NCBI GenBank assembly: GCA_029960045.1
Contig: JASCOV010000001.1
Location: 558,001 to 622,000, forward strand
Length of the DNA: 64,000 bases
Reading direction: 5' to 3'
Source: Flavobacteriaceae bacterium PS02293
GTDB lineage: Bacteria > Bacteroidota > Bacteroidia > Flavobacteriales > Weeksellaceae
This document shows positions 34,804 to 45,239 of the stretch, piece by piece (positions within the stretch are counted from its first letter, which is position 1; the number at the start of each line of letters is the position of its first letter). A program made the translations under genes and the position numbers. Below the pieces are notes generated by a model. It worked only from the letters and a program-made list of their open reading frames with translations, was not told the origin of the DNA and searched no databases.

Positions 34804-34811
34804 CAAAGTTA
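34804..34811 (-). promoter_or_regulatory. SDR promoter -7 element
   Basis: TAACTTTG on the minus strand, 17 nt before the SDR ATG. Confidence 0.55.
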
Positions 34812-34818
34812 TTTCAAA

Positions 34819-34875
34819 TTGATATACTTTTGTAATCAGTATCACAGAGTATATCAATATCATTAGTTATATCAA
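34819..34875. promoter_or_regulatory. HxlR operator candidate
   Basis: TTGATATAC (34819-34827) and GTATATCAA (34849-34857) are perfect 9-bp inverted arms spaced by 21 bp. A third half-site TTATATCAA lies at 34867-34875. They sit between the divergent SDR and hxlR starts and overlap promoter elements of both. Confidence 0.65.
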
Positions 34876-34876
34876 T

Positions 34877-34884
34877 TAATTTTG
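34877..34884 (+). promoter_or_regulatory. hxlR promoter -7 element
   Basis: TAATTTTG ends 5 nt before the hxlR ATG, implying a leaderless or nearly leaderless transcript. A second match, TACTTTTG, lies at 34825-34832. Confidence 0.55.
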
Positions 34885-34889
34885 CAGCT

Positions 34890-35228
34890 ATGGAAAGAGA
34901 CCAAACCGAAGAACTTAGAGCATTGCAGGACACCTTATATTTCATTGGTGGAAAATGGAGAATTCCTGTTATCAATTCACTTTGCAATGGTAACAAGCGT
35001 TTTCGCGAAATTGAAAGAAGTATTCCTGGAATCACAACCAGAATGCTTTCAAAAGAACTGAAAGATATGGAACTGAATAAATTGGTAAAACGAACTGTTT
35101 TTCCTGACACGCCGGTTTTAATCGAATATGAACCAACAGGTTATTGCCGAACATTCGGGACAATTATCGGAGAAATGATTAATTGGGGAAGAGAACACAG
35201 AAAAGTGATTGTAGAAAATAAAATTTAA
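34890..35228 (+). CDS. HxlR-family winged-helix regulator
   Basis: A 112-residue DNA-binding protein with the HxlR core: FIGGKWRIPVINSLCNGNKRF then REIERSIPGITTRMLSKELK, and a wing with TVFPDTPVLIEYEPT. Cys40 (SLCNGN) could be a redox sensor, as in HypR/YodB relatives, but this is inference. It is divergent from the SDR gene and likely controls both through the inverted repeat at 34819. Confidence 0.88.
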   Translation: MERDQTEELRALQDTLYFIGGKWRIPVINSLCNGNKRFREIERSIPGITTRMLSKELKDMELNKLVKRTVFPDTPVLIEYEPTGYCRTFGTIIGEMINWGREHRKVIVENKI

Positions 35229-35241
35229 AAAGTATTGAAAC

Positions 35242-35272
35242 AAAAAAAGCTCCTTAAAAAAAGGAGCTTTTA
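35242..35272. terminator. bidirectional terminator between hxlR and icd
   Basis: AAAAGCTCCTT / AAGGAGCTTTT stem around an A5 loop, with T runs on both strands. The genes converge here. Confidence 0.9.
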
Positions 35273-35289
35273 TAATTTATTGATAAGAA

Positions 35290-37527
<2,238 letters not shown>

Positions 37528-37548
37528 TTACTGTTTTTTCAAAACATA

Positions 37549-37556
37549 CAAATTTA
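37549..37556 (-). promoter_or_regulatory. icd promoter -7 element
   Basis: TAAATTTG on the minus strand, 39 nt before the icd ATG. Confidence 0.5.
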
Positions 37557-37623
37557 GTGTTTTTATAATAATTTTCTAATATCAGAAATATGATTTTTGA
37601 GTGTTTTTTCTTGTTAATTAAAA

Positions 37624-37647
37624 TAAAAAAAGAGGCGTTTGCCTCTT
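37624..37647 (-). terminator. terminator of the repeat-protein/T9SS pair
   Basis: AAGAGGC-GTTT-GCCTCTT with a U7 tract on the minus strand. Confidence 0.85.
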
Positions 37648-37674
37648 GGGATTGTATAAATATCTAAAATATAT

Positions 37675-38787
37675 TTATTGAGCTGTTGAAATCCCTCCTT
37701 TGATTGGAGATGAAAAAGTTACATTAGACCCATTCCAACTTCCAGAATTGGTTGTATTAGGATTTAAGTAATAAGCTTTGGCTTCTGTATTAGAGTAAAC
37801 TACTATACTGCCACCTGAAGCAAAACCTCCTTTTATAGACGAATTAAAAGTAACATTAGAACCGGTCCAGCTTCCAGAATTAGTGCCGTTAGGATTTAAG
37901 TAGTAACCTTTGGCTTCATTTTCAGAATAAACAACAATTGTATTATTAGAAGCAATTGCTCCTTTAACAGATGAATTGAAAGTAACATTAGACCCATTCC
38001 AACTTCCAGAATTAGTGCCATTAGGATTTAAGTAATATGCCTTGGCTTCATTATCGGAATAAACAATGATTGTATTGTTAGAAGCAATCGCTCCTTTTAT
38101 AGATGAATTAAAAGTAACATTAGAACCGGTCCAGCTTCCAGAATTAGTGCCGTTAGGATTTAAGTAATAGCCTTTAGCTTCATTGTCAGAATAAACAACA
38201 ATTGTATTATTAGAAGCAATCGCTCCTTTGATAGATGAATTGAAAGTAACATTAGACCCATTCCAACTTCCAGAATTAGTGCCATTAGGATTTAAGTAAT
38301 AAGCTTTAGCTTCATTGTCGGAATAAACAATTATACATCCGTTTCCATTATTGTTTTTTAAAGAAACAGTATTGTTTGAAGAAATATTAGATATACTTCC
38401 AGCAACCAAAGCATAAGGCACACTCATCAACTGATTCACGCCAACATTAGTATAATTGCTTCCGCCAGCTGGGTCCATTTCTACTTTTATAAATTTGGAA
38501 TTCGTTCCCCAATTGATTCCTCCAAAGTTTCCTGTAGTTGCAGTTCCTTGTCCGATATTAAGATTAACCAAACCTTTGGAATTGGTTGTTTTTGTATGAG
38601 TTTCAGTATATAAAACTGTTCCTGTTGCAGAATTATCCAAAATGCTGATTCTTAAATTGACATTTCCATTAGCAATTGGTGCACCTGTAGAATTGAAAGC
38701 AATTGTTTGATAACTAAAAGCTTGTGGAACTTGAGAATAAGCGAAAGACGCTAAAAATAAACTTAAAGCGATGTAGAGTTTTTTCAT
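37675..38787 (-). CDS. secreted protein with five 44-residue repeats
   Basis: A signal peptide (1-18, FAYSQ) is followed by an N-terminal domain of about 110 residues common on Bacteroidetes surface proteins (QAFSYQTIAFNSTGAPI, ending NQLMSVPYALVAGS). Residues about 150-370 are five repeats of 44 residues built on VVYSDNEAK, YYLNPNGTNSGSW and GSNVTFNSS. The repeats alternate between two types (A with WN, G with WT). There is no sorting domain of its own; the gene ends at a terminator. The small T9SS-domain gene starts upstream with a 7-bp gap, so the two are cotranscribed. The function is unknown. Confidence 0.75.
   Translation of the reverse strand: MKKLYIALSLFLASFAYSQVPQAFSYQTIAFNSTGAPIANGNVNLRISILDNSATGTVLYTETHTKTTNSKGLVNLNIGQGTATTGNFGGINWGTNSKFIKVEMDPAGGSNYTNVGVNQLMSVPYALVAGSISNISSNNTVSLKNNNGNGCIIVYSDNEAKAYYLNPNGTNSGSWNGSNVTFNSSIKGAIASNNTIVVYSDNEAKGYYLNPNGTNSGSWTGSNVTFNSSIKGAIASNNTIIVYSDNEAKAYYLNPNGTNSGSWNGSNVTFNSSVKGAIASNNTIVVYSENEAKGYYLNPNGTNSGSWTGSNVTFNSSIKGGFASGGSIVVYSNTEAKAYYLNPNTTNSGSWNGSNVTFSSPIKGGISTAQ
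37678..38340 (-). repeat. 132-bp tandem repeat array in coding DNA
   Basis: Five in-frame units of 132 bp. Units 1, 3 and 5 (AYY...WNG) resemble one another, as do units 2 and 4 (GYY...WTG), indicating growth by copying a 264-bp pair. Confidence 0.85.
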
Positions 38788-38794
38788 TTGGTTT

Positions 38795-39244
38795 TTATTT
38801 TTTTATAATTTTTATAGGTTTGATGTCTGTGTTTGTGAAATAAAGTAGATAAATTCCTGTATTTAAGGAATGTAAATCTATTTTATCAGATTTGATTTTT
38901 GTTTTTAAAATCAATCTGCCGGAATTGTCATAGATAACAGCTTCGTCAATTTTGGTTTTCGCACTTAATTTTAAATTGATAAAATCAGAAGTAGGATTCG
39001 GATAGATTTTAATTTCGTCTTTCAATATTTCATTGACACCCAAAACCTTTAAAGTAGTTTGGTATAAGATTCCCATTGTTCCGGAATTAGCATCGTCCGG
39101 ATTAGATGGTATTACATAGATTTCTCCTACAGAATGGTTGAAAGAATTCTCAGAAACAGCACCAGAATTAATATTTCCTATTACCGACTGAGCGCTTGCT
39201 AATAGAGGGAAAATCAGTAAAATACTAAGATTTAATTTTCTCAT
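38795..39244 (-). CDS. small T9SS sorting-domain protein
   Basis: A 149-residue protein with a signal peptide (1-18, ASAQS), a short middle with SVGEIYVIPSNPDDAN, and a complete type A sorting domain (about 75-149: EIKIYPNPTSDFINLKL to PIKIIKK). Most of the mature protein is the sorting domain. It precedes the 44-residue-repeat protein by 7 bp. Together they look like an exported pair, perhaps with this one as a carrier or anchor. Confidence 0.75.
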   Translation of the reverse strand: MRKLNLSILLIFPLLASAQSVIGNINSGAVSENSFNHSVGEIYVIPSNPDDANSGTMGILYQTTLKVLGVNEILKDEIKIYPNPTSDFINLKLSAKTKIDEAVIYDNSGRLILKTKIKSDKIDLHSLNTGIYLLYFTNTDIKPIKIIKK

Positions 39245-39310
39245 TGTGTTTGTATTAGTTTGGGGCGCTAAAATAAGAAAATTTGTGAATGCTAATTATA
39301 GAAAATTGCC

Positions 39311-39318
39311 TAATTTTG
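39311..39318 (+). promoter_or_regulatory. tpx promoter -7 element
   Basis: TAATTTTG, 20 nt before the ATG. The nearest TTG (39283) is 25 nt upstream, a little far. Confidence 0.5.
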
Positions 39319-39338
39319 GGTTATAATAAATATTTTTT

Positions 39339-39836
39339 ATGTCACAAATTACATTTAAAGGAAATCCGATCAATACTGTTGGCGTTTTGCCGGAAGTTGG
39401 AACTGTCGCTCAAGAGTTTACACTAGTTGGAGCAGATTTATCAGAAAAGCATTTGGCTGATTATACTGGCAAAAAAGTGTTGTTGAACATCTTCCCAAGC
39501 ATCGATACAGGTGTTTGCGCTGCTTCTGCAAGACAATTTAATAAAGAAGCTAGTTCTTTGGAAAATACAGTTGTTATCAACGTTTCTAGAGATTTACCTT
39601 TCGCTTTGAACAGATTTTGCGCTGCTGAAGGTCTTGATAATGTAGAAGTTTTGTCAGATTTCAGAGGGAATTTTGGAGAAGATTATGGAGTGACTTTGGA
39701 TGATTCTCCATTAAGAGGATTATTGAGCAGAGCTGTTGTTGCTTTGGACGAAAAAGGGACAGTTATCTACACAGAACAAGTTCCAGAAATTGGACAAGAA
39801 CCAAACTACGAAAACGCTATCAACTCATTGAAATAA
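39339..39836 (+). CDS. tpx: thiol peroxidase
   Basis: An atypical 2-Cys peroxiredoxin of the Tpx group, 165 residues, which reduces peroxides using thioredoxin. The peroxidatic Cys60 lies in SIDTGVCAASARQFN and the resolving Cys94 in RFCAAEG, the standard 34-residue spacing of the group. The N-terminus ITFKGNPINTVGVLPEVG is typical. There is no signal peptide. It stands alone with its own promoter and terminator. Confidence 0.95.
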   Translation: MSQITFKGNPINTVGVLPEVGTVAQEFTLVGADLSEKHLADYTGKKVLLNIFPSIDTGVCAASARQFNKEASSLENTVVINVSRDLPFALNRFCAAEGLDNVEVLSDFRGNFGEDYGVTLDDSPLRGLLSRAVVALDEKGTVIYTEQVPEIGQEPNYENAINSLK

Positions 39837-39862
39837 AATTTCAATTAAAATAATTCATATTA

Positions 39863-39898
39863 ACGGGAAACCTAAAATAATAGGTTTCCCGTTTTTTT
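39863..39898 (+). terminator. terminator of tpx
   Basis: ACGGGAAACCTA / TAGGTTTCCCGT stem followed by T7. Confidence 0.92.
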
Positions 39899-39950
39899 AT
39901 TTACAAGAAAATAAAAACCTATTTTAAATCGTTTTGATTTATAATAACTT

Positions 39951-40301
39951 ATGAATTACTCAACTCAATTTAAAATCTTTTCTTTTATACCAATAATAAA
40001 TTTGATTTCACTTTTGTTATTGATTTTACACTCTTACATTTTACACGGTCATTTTCCAACTTACAACAATCCCGACCCAAAGACTCTGGATTTTACCTAT
40101 CAATTATTTTTTATCAGTTTGATGATATTGATTTTTTCTTTTCTTTATTATCCATACTTAATTTTTAGACTTGTTTATTTTAAGGATTTAAATAGAAAAG
40201 TAATATTAAAAAATGTTTGTTTTTACTTAATTGGATTTATTTTGCTTTTAGTGATTTTTAGAATAGAAACTTACAATCTTGGAGAATGGATTGGTGACTA
40301 A
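39951..40301 (+). CDS. small membrane protein, unknown
   Basis: A 116-residue protein with three likely membrane helices (about 9-28, 48-75 and 88-105). No motif or family was recognised. Its coding sequence is very AT-rich compared with tpx. It precedes the first Crp/Fnr gene by 77 bp. Confidence 0.55.
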   Translation: MNYSTQFKIFSFIPIINLISLLLLILHSYILHGHFPTYNNPDPKTLDFTYQLFFISLMILIFSFLYYPYLIFRLVYFKDLNRKVILKNVCFYLIGFILLLVIFRIETYNLGEWIGD

Positions 40302-40378
40302 ATATCTTCAGTTCACAAAATTATTTTTTTGTATTAATAAATAAATCTATTACTTTAGATTTTCCGATTTTTCACTTT

Positions 40379-40951
40379 ATGGACGTACTAAGAAATATCT
40401 ATCAGCATCCCGCATTTTCTGAAGAAAACCTCAGTCTAATCTTCAATAAACACGAGAAAATTAATTATAAAAAAAGTGATTTTTTCTTGAAAGAGAATGA
40501 AATTTCCAATGATTATTTCGTACTGGAAAGCGGAGTAGTGCGTTCTTTTGTTTATGATATTAATAATGATGATATCACGATTAATTTCTTTACAATCAAT
40601 GATATTATTATAGAAGCCTCTTCCTTGTTTCAAAGAATTCCTTCGATAGAAAATATCCAAGCGGAGACGGATTGTGTGGTTTGGAGAATCAGTTATGATG
40701 ATTTTCAGGAATTATTCCTAAACATTCCAGCGCTTACGGAATGGGGAAGAGCGTGGATGTCTTATCAATTGTTCTACCTCAAAAATCGTTCTGTGGAAAT
40801 GATAACAAAATCTGCAACAGAACGTTATCTTTCTTTAATTCAAGAAAAACCTGATGTCCTGAAATTTGCACCGCTTAAAAATGTGGCTTCTTATTTGGGA
40901 ATTACTGATACGTCGTTGAGCAGAATCAGGAAAGAAATTGTAAAGGGTTGA
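40379..40951 (+). CDS. Crp/Fnr-family transcriptional regulator 1
   Basis: A 190-residue regulator with an N-terminal cyclic-nucleotide-binding-like beta roll (about 15-120) and a C-terminal helix-turn-helix (PLKNVASYLGITDTSLSRIRKEI). The phosphate-binding cassette Arg/Ser pair of cAMP-binding Crp is not obvious, so the effector is unknown. It converges on a second regulator of the same family (41018-41605) with a 66-bp gap. Confidence 0.85.
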   Translation: MDVLRNIYQHPAFSEENLSLIFNKHEKINYKKSDFFLKENEISNDYFVLESGVVRSFVYDINNDDITINFFTINDIIIEASSLFQRIPSIENIQAETDCVVWRISYDDFQELFLNIPALTEWGRAWMSYQLFYLKNRSVEMITKSATERYLSLIQEKPDVLKFAPLKNVASYLGITDTSLSRIRKEIVKG

Positions 40952-41017
40952 TTAAATGAGGGTAAATGAACATTCATACCCAAATTTACAATATTAAGAG
41001 TAATAGAAGCAAATATT

Positions 41018-41605
41018 TTATAGCACGGTTTTTAGAATATTTCTTCGGACACGAGACAAAGTTTCTCTGGAAAGACCCAAATAAGAAGCGACCATATGCA
41101 AAGGAACTCTATTGAAAATATCAGGATAAGTATTGATGAAATCCAGATATTTTTCTTCCGGACTGCTGCTGATATTCATCAAAAGACGTTTATGAATCTC
41201 CATTGATTTTCTCGTCAGGATGTTTTCTACAAAAATATTGAGTTCAGGAATTTGTTCTCTTAGTTCAGCAAAATCATCAAGATTGAAGGCGAAAATTTCT
41301 GAGGATTCCATTGCTTCGATGTTGAGTTTTGAAGGCGTGTTGTTGTAGAAACTTTCGGGGTCAGTTGTCCAGGACATTTCATTTACGAATTGGAGAATAT
41401 GTTCATTGCCATCTTCAGATATAGAATAATTTCTCAAAAGCCCTTTTGCAACAAATATTTTCAGATTGCAAACTTCACCTTGTTTACAAACAATTTCTTT
41501 GCGCTGAAGTTTTATTAATTGACTTTTATATAGAATGAAATCAAACTTTTCATCTGTAAAATCGGGAAGAACTTTCTGAAAGTAATTTTTAAGAATCTCT
41601 GACAT
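41018..41605 (-). CDS. Crp/Fnr-family transcriptional regulator 2
   Basis: A 195-residue regulator with an N-terminal cNMP-binding-like domain and a C-terminal HTH (PLHMVASYLGLSRETLSRVRRNI). It diverges from the epimerase gene at 41742, with palindromes in the 136-bp gap, so it most likely regulates that gene. It is a paralog of the gene at 40379; the two recognition helices (TDTSLSRIRKE and SRETLSRVRRN) are similar, so their sites may overlap. Confidence 0.86.
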   Translation of the reverse strand: MSEILKNYFQKVLPDFTDEKFDFILYKSQLIKLQRKEIVCKQGEVCNLKIFVAKGLLRNYSISEDGNEHILQFVNEMSWTTDPESFYNNTPSKLNIEAMESSEIFAFNLDDFAELREQIPELNIFVENILTRKSMEIHKRLLMNISSSPEEKYLDFINTYPDIFNRVPLHMVASYLGLSRETLSRVRRNILKTVL

Positions 41606-41630
41606 TTTCTAAACTGAAATTATATCTAAA

Positions 41631-41708
41631 ATTAATTCTTTTTATTGAATTAATATAAAAATTGTGTCAAATGACCTCGTTTTTGAGATTGATTCAAAGC
41701 TAAATTTG
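41631..41708. promoter_or_regulatory. divergent control region, crp2 and epimerase
   Basis: ATTAATTC (41631-41638) and GAATTAAT (41647-41654) form an 8-bp inverted repeat. A GTCA-AA-TGAC palindrome lies at 41666-41675. TAAATTTG (41701-41708) is a promoter element for the epimerase gene, with a TTG 15 nt upstream. Confidence 0.45.
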
Positions 41709-41741
41709 TATTAGAAATTTTAACAAAACAAAATTAAAAAT

Positions 41742-42635
41742 ATGAAAGTATTTGTAACAGGAGCTTCAGGGTTTGTAGGCTCAGCAGTAGTAAAGGAATT
41801 ATTATCAAACGGACATCAAGTCATTGGATTGGCACGCTCAGAAGAATCTGCGAAGTCTGTGAGAGAAGCAGGAGCAGAAGTTTTGATGGGAGATTTAGAA
41901 AGTCTTGATATTTTACAAAAAGGAGCAAGAGAAGCAGACGGAGTGATTCACACGGCTTTTATCCACGATTTTTCAGATTATGAAAGTAATGCAATTAAAG
42001 ATATGAAAGCAATCGAAGCAATGGGAGAAGTTCTGAAAGGAACCGATAAACCGATTGTAGTAACAGGCGGAACATTAGGATTGCCATTGATTAATGGAAA
42101 AATAACGGAAGAAAGTAAAGCACCAGCAGAATCAATCCGATTTTCTGAAAAAGCTTTTCTGGACTTATCAGAATCTGGAATTAATGCATCTATTGTTCGT
42201 CTTTCGCCAAGTGTTTACGGAAATTCAGAGCTTGGTTTCAAAGGTGGTTTTGGGGTAATGCTGGCAGAAATGGCTAAAGCTAAAGGATTTTCAGCTTATA
42301 TAGGTGACGGAAGTAATGTTTGGCCAACGGTTCATCGTTTGGACGCTGCGAAGTTGTTTCGTTTAGCACTTGAAAAAAGTGATAAAGGAGGGAGATATAA
42401 TGCCGTAAATAATGATAAGCAATTATCAATGAAAGAATTTGCTGAACTGATTGGTGAAAAACTTAATATTCCTGTAAAATCTTTGTCTGCAGAAGAAGCT
42501 CCAGAATATTTTACCTGGATGACGTATTTTGTTGGAGCAGATTGTCCTGCGACAAGTTTACAAACTCAGGAAAGATTAGGATGGAATCCTTCTGAGAAAA
42601 GTTTTGTTGAAGAATTAGACCAATATTTCTTCTAA
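41742..42635 (+). CDS. NAD(P)-dependent epimerase/reductase, extended SDR
   Basis: A 297-residue Rossmann protein starting MKVFVTGASGFVGSAVVKEL (TGxxGxxG motif). The usual YxxxK is not clear (the region reads SIRFSEKAFLDL), so it belongs to the atypical SDR group that acts as NAD(P)-binding reductases. It is divergent from crp2 and monocistronic, ending at a bidirectional terminator. The substrate is unknown. Confidence 0.82.
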   Translation: MKVFVTGASGFVGSAVVKELLSNGHQVIGLARSEESAKSVREAGAEVLMGDLESLDILQKGAREADGVIHTAFIHDFSDYESNAIKDMKAIEAMGEVLKGTDKPIVVTGGTLGLPLINGKITEESKAPAESIRFSEKAFLDLSESGINASIVRLSPSVYGNSELGFKGGFGVMLAEMAKAKGFSAYIGDGSNVWPTVHRLDAAKLFRLALEKSDKGGRYNAVNNDKQLSMKEFAELIGEKLNIPVKSLSAEEAPEYFTWMTYFVGADCPATSLQTQERLGWNPSEKSFVEELDQYFF

Positions 42636-42641
42636 AAAATT

Positions 42642-42676
42642 AAAGCAGTCTTATTTTTTAGTAAGACTGCTTTTTA
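42642..42676. terminator. bidirectional terminator: epimerase gene and trp operon
   Basis: AAAGCAGTCTTA / TAAGACTGCTTT stem (42642-42653 with 42662-42673), T-rich on both strands. It ends the trp operon on the minus strand. Confidence 0.9.
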
Positions 42677-43411
42677 TTAATTCTTTACACTTTTGATAAA
42701 GCTTTCTGCTTTCGATTCCCAATCTTTATTTTCCAGAAGAATTTTTACAAAAGCAGTTCCGATAATTCCGCCTTGTGCTTTCTCTGTAACATTTTCAAAA
42801 TCAGATTTATTTTTAATTCCAAATCCAATAAAAACAGGGTTTTTCAAATCTAAAGTAGCCAATCTATCCAGATAATTCTCATTCTTTAAAACAGCATTTT
42901 CGTTTCCTGTTGTTGAAGAAGAACTTACAGCGTACAAGAATCCGGAGCTTAAAGAATCTAAATATTTGATACGCTCTTCCGAAGTTTCAGGTGTTACTAG
43001 GAAAGTGAAATTCAGATTGTATTTTTTTAGGATTTCGCCATATTTATTTTCGAATTCAATGGGTGGTAAATCAGGAATAATCAATCCCGAAACGCCGACT
43101 TCTGCGCATTTTTGACAAAAGTTTTCAAACCCAAATTGAAGAACAGGATTCAGATAACCCATTAATATTTTCGGAATAGTAACAGAATCTTTAATTTCTG
43201 ACAACTGTTCAAATAGTTTTTTGATAGACATTCCGTTTTTCAAGGCCAAAGAATGCGCATCCTGAATCACAGGTCCATCCGCAACCGGGTCAGAATAAGG
43301 AATTCCGATTTCCATCATATCCGCTCCAGAATCCTGAATCAGTTTGGCAATTTTTCCGGTATCATCAAGTTCTGGAACTCCTGCTGTGAAATATATGTTT
43401 AGTTTTTTCAT
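42677..43411 (-). CDS. trpA: tryptophan synthase alpha subunit
   Basis: The alpha subunit cleaves indole-3-glycerol phosphate to indole and glyceraldehyde 3-phosphate. At 244 residues it is slightly short for the family. Catalytic Glu lies in MMEIGIPYSDPVADGPVIQ and catalytic Asp in LIIPDLPP. It is the last gene of the trp operon, 86 bp after trpB; nearly the whole gap is a palindromic R4 element. Confidence 0.95.
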   Translation of the reverse strand: MKKLNIYFTAGVPELDDTGKIAKLIQDSGADMMEIGIPYSDPVADGPVIQDAHSLALKNGMSIKKLFEQLSEIKDSVTIPKILMGYLNPVLQFGFENFCQKCAEVGVSGLIIPDLPPIEFENKYGEILKKYNLNFTFLVTPETSEERIKYLDSLSSGFLYAVSSSSTTGNENAVLKNENYLDRLATLDLKNPVFIGFGIKNKSDFENVTEKAQGGIIGTAFVKILLENKDWESKAESFIKSVKN

Positions 43412-43415
43412 TTTG

Positions 43416-43495
43416 TTTAATGTATTAAAGTACTGACGTAAAATGTATTAACGATTGAGAATCATAAATACATTAATACGCTTTACATTTTACAG
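43416..43495. repeat. R4 palindromic element in the trpB-trpA gap
   Basis: GTAAAATGT (43438-43446) and ACATTTTAC (43486-43494) form the stem; TATTAA/TTAATA arms extend it across a bulge. The right part (43469-43496) matches 61132-61159 beside a four-helix-bundle gene with two differences. It fills the 86-bp gap between trpB and trpA. Confidence 0.65.
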
Positions 43496-43497
43496 AT

Positions 43498-44676
43498 TTA
43501 AAGATGTTTCAAATACGTTTCCATATCCTTATCGCCACGACCAGAAAGACAAATCACGACAACATCATCTTTTTCAAATTTCTTTTTGTCCAAAACTGCC
43601 AAAGCGTGCGCACTTTCCAAAGCCGGAATAATACCTTCGATTTTTGTCAGTTCAAAAGCAGATTTCAAAGCTTCATCGTCATTAATACTGAAAAATTCTG
43701 CTCTTTTTTGATTGAAAAGATTAGCGTGCATTGGTCCAATTCCCGGATAATCCAAACCAGCGGAAATCGAATGCGGCTCAATCACTTGTCCGTCTTCTGT
43801 CTGCATTACCAAACTTTGACTTCCGTGTAAAATCCCCAAAGTTCCAAGGAAAGTAGTCGCCGCAGATTTCCCTGAATCAACGCCAAAACCGCCAGCTTCC
43901 GCTGCAATTATTTTCACACTATCTTCATTGACATAATGATAAAAAGTTCCAGCTGCATTGCTTCCGCCGCCAACACAAGCAACTACATAATCAGGATTTT
44001 CTCTCCCAATTTTTTCATTCAATTGTTCTTTAATTTCTTTCGAAATAATACTCTGGAATCTTGCCACCAAATCCGGAAATGGATGCGGACCAACCACACT
44101 TCCGATAATGTAATGCGTTGTGGAAGGATTATTAATCCAATCTCGCAAAGCTTCATTCACGGCATCTTTCAAGGTTTTTGAACCAGAAGTCGCAGGAATT
44201 ACAGTTGCACCCAACATTTTCATTCTGGCAACATTGGGAGATTGTCTCGCAATATCAACTTCGCCCATATAAACGATGCACTCCAAACCAAGTAGAGCGC
44301 AGGCCGTCGCTGTTGCAACACCGTGTTGTCCGGCTCCGGTTTCTGCAATGATTCTATGTTTTCCCAATTTTTTTGCGAGCAAAGCTTGTCCCAAAGCATT
44401 ATTGATTTTGTGCGCTCCGGTGTGATTCAAGTCTTCTCTTTTCAGATAGATTTGAGTCTGATATTTTTCGCTCAGATTTTTTGCAAAATAGAGTGGAGTA
44501 GCACGTCCGACATAGTTCTTCAACAAATCCTGAAATTCATTTTGAAATTCTTCAGATTCGATGATTTGTAAATATTTTTCCTGTAATTCGGCAACGTTCG
44601 GATAAAGCATTTCTGGAACGAAAGCGCCTCCGAAATCGCCGTAATAGCCGTTTTTATCTGGGTTTTGAAAGTTCAT
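43498..44676 (-). CDS. trpB: tryptophan synthase beta subunit
   Basis: The PLP subunit that joins indole with serine. At 392 residues the length is normal. PLP Lys90 lies in [15 protein letters not shown], the GGGSNA phosphate loop is present ([12 protein letters not shown]), and the N-terminus [15 protein letters not shown] is typical of TrpB1. It follows the GNAT-like gene by 22 bp. Confidence 0.97.
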   Translation of the reverse strand: MNFQNPDKNGYYGDFGGAFVPEMLYPNVAELQEKYLQIIESEEFQNEFQDLLKNYVGRATPLYFAKNLSEKYQTQIYLKREDLNHTGAHKINNALGQALLAKKLGKHRIIAETGAGQHGVATATACALLGLECIVYMGEVDIARQSPNVARMKMLGATVIPATSGSKTLKDAVNEALRDWINNPSTTHYIIGSVVGPHPFPDLVARFQSIISKEIKEQLNEKIGRENPDYVVACVGGGSNAAGTFYHYVNEDSVKIIAAEAGGFGVDSGKSAATTFLGTLGILHGSQSLVMQTEDGQVIEPHSISAGLDYPGIGPMHANLFNQKRAEFFSINDDEALKSAFELTKIEGIIPALESAHALAVLDKKKFEKDDVVVICLSGRGDKDMETYLKHL

Positions 44677-44698
44677 TTATTTTAAATTTTCTAAATCG

Positions 44699-45232
44699 TT
44701 ATATTAAAATTGCTTTATTCTGTTCATTGAGATTTTGCAAAATATTGATGTTTTCTTCAGAATCATTGAGGATTAAAATATCATCGTCGTCAGAATCTAT
44801 CCATTCATTATTCTCAAATTCTGTTATGAAAATTCCTTTTCCATAAAGGATTTGTATGTTATTTTTTTCATAAAATGGTCTTAAATCCATTTTGCAAAAA
44901 CCTATCGTTTCAATTTTTCTTTCATTTAGATTCGCTATTATTTTATTAAGTAAAAAACTGCCATATTTTTTAGCTTTTTCAATAGAAACAAATCCTACAA
45001 ATTCAGCAAAGTTGTACAAAATCTTTTGGATTTCAAGTTTAAAATCAAAATTGATTCTTGCCAGCGAAACAATTCTGTCATCAATTTCTAAAAGATGAAA
45101 TTCAGAATTTTCAAACTTGATTTTAAAGTCAAAAGAATCCAAATCAAACCAATTTTCTATTTCCCAAGATTTCAAAATTAACTCAATTTCTTTGTCTGAT
45201 AAGTCTTTTGAACGTTTAATAGAATATCGCAT
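44699..45232 (-). CDS. GNAT-like protein inside the trp operon
   Basis: A 177-residue protein with the look of a GNAT N-acetyltransferase: a central KYGSFLLNKIIANLNER helix after a VGFVSIEKA strand, then TIGFCKMDLRPFYEKNN, which resembles motifs A and B. The acidic C-terminus (DSDDDDILILND) is unusual. The acetyl-CoA loop is not clear, so function is uncertain. It is read between the OsmC gene (7 bp) and trpB (22 bp) and has no known part in tryptophan synthesis. The coding DNA is notably AT-rich. Confidence 0.6.
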   Translation of the reverse strand: MRYSIKRSKDLSDKEIELILKSWEIENWFDLDSFDFKIKFENSEFHLLEIDDRIVSLARINFDFKLEIQKILYNFAEFVGFVSIEKAKKYGSFLLNKIIANLNERKIETIGFCKMDLRPFYEKNNIQILYGKGIFITEFENNEWIDSDDDDILILNDSEENINILQNLNEQNKAILI

Positions 45233-45239
45233 TTCAAAC

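Noticed and set aside
37678..38340. Regular repeats that might suggest a CRISPR array
   Set aside because: The period is 132 bp, in frame, without unique spacers, and encodes a continuous protein repeat.
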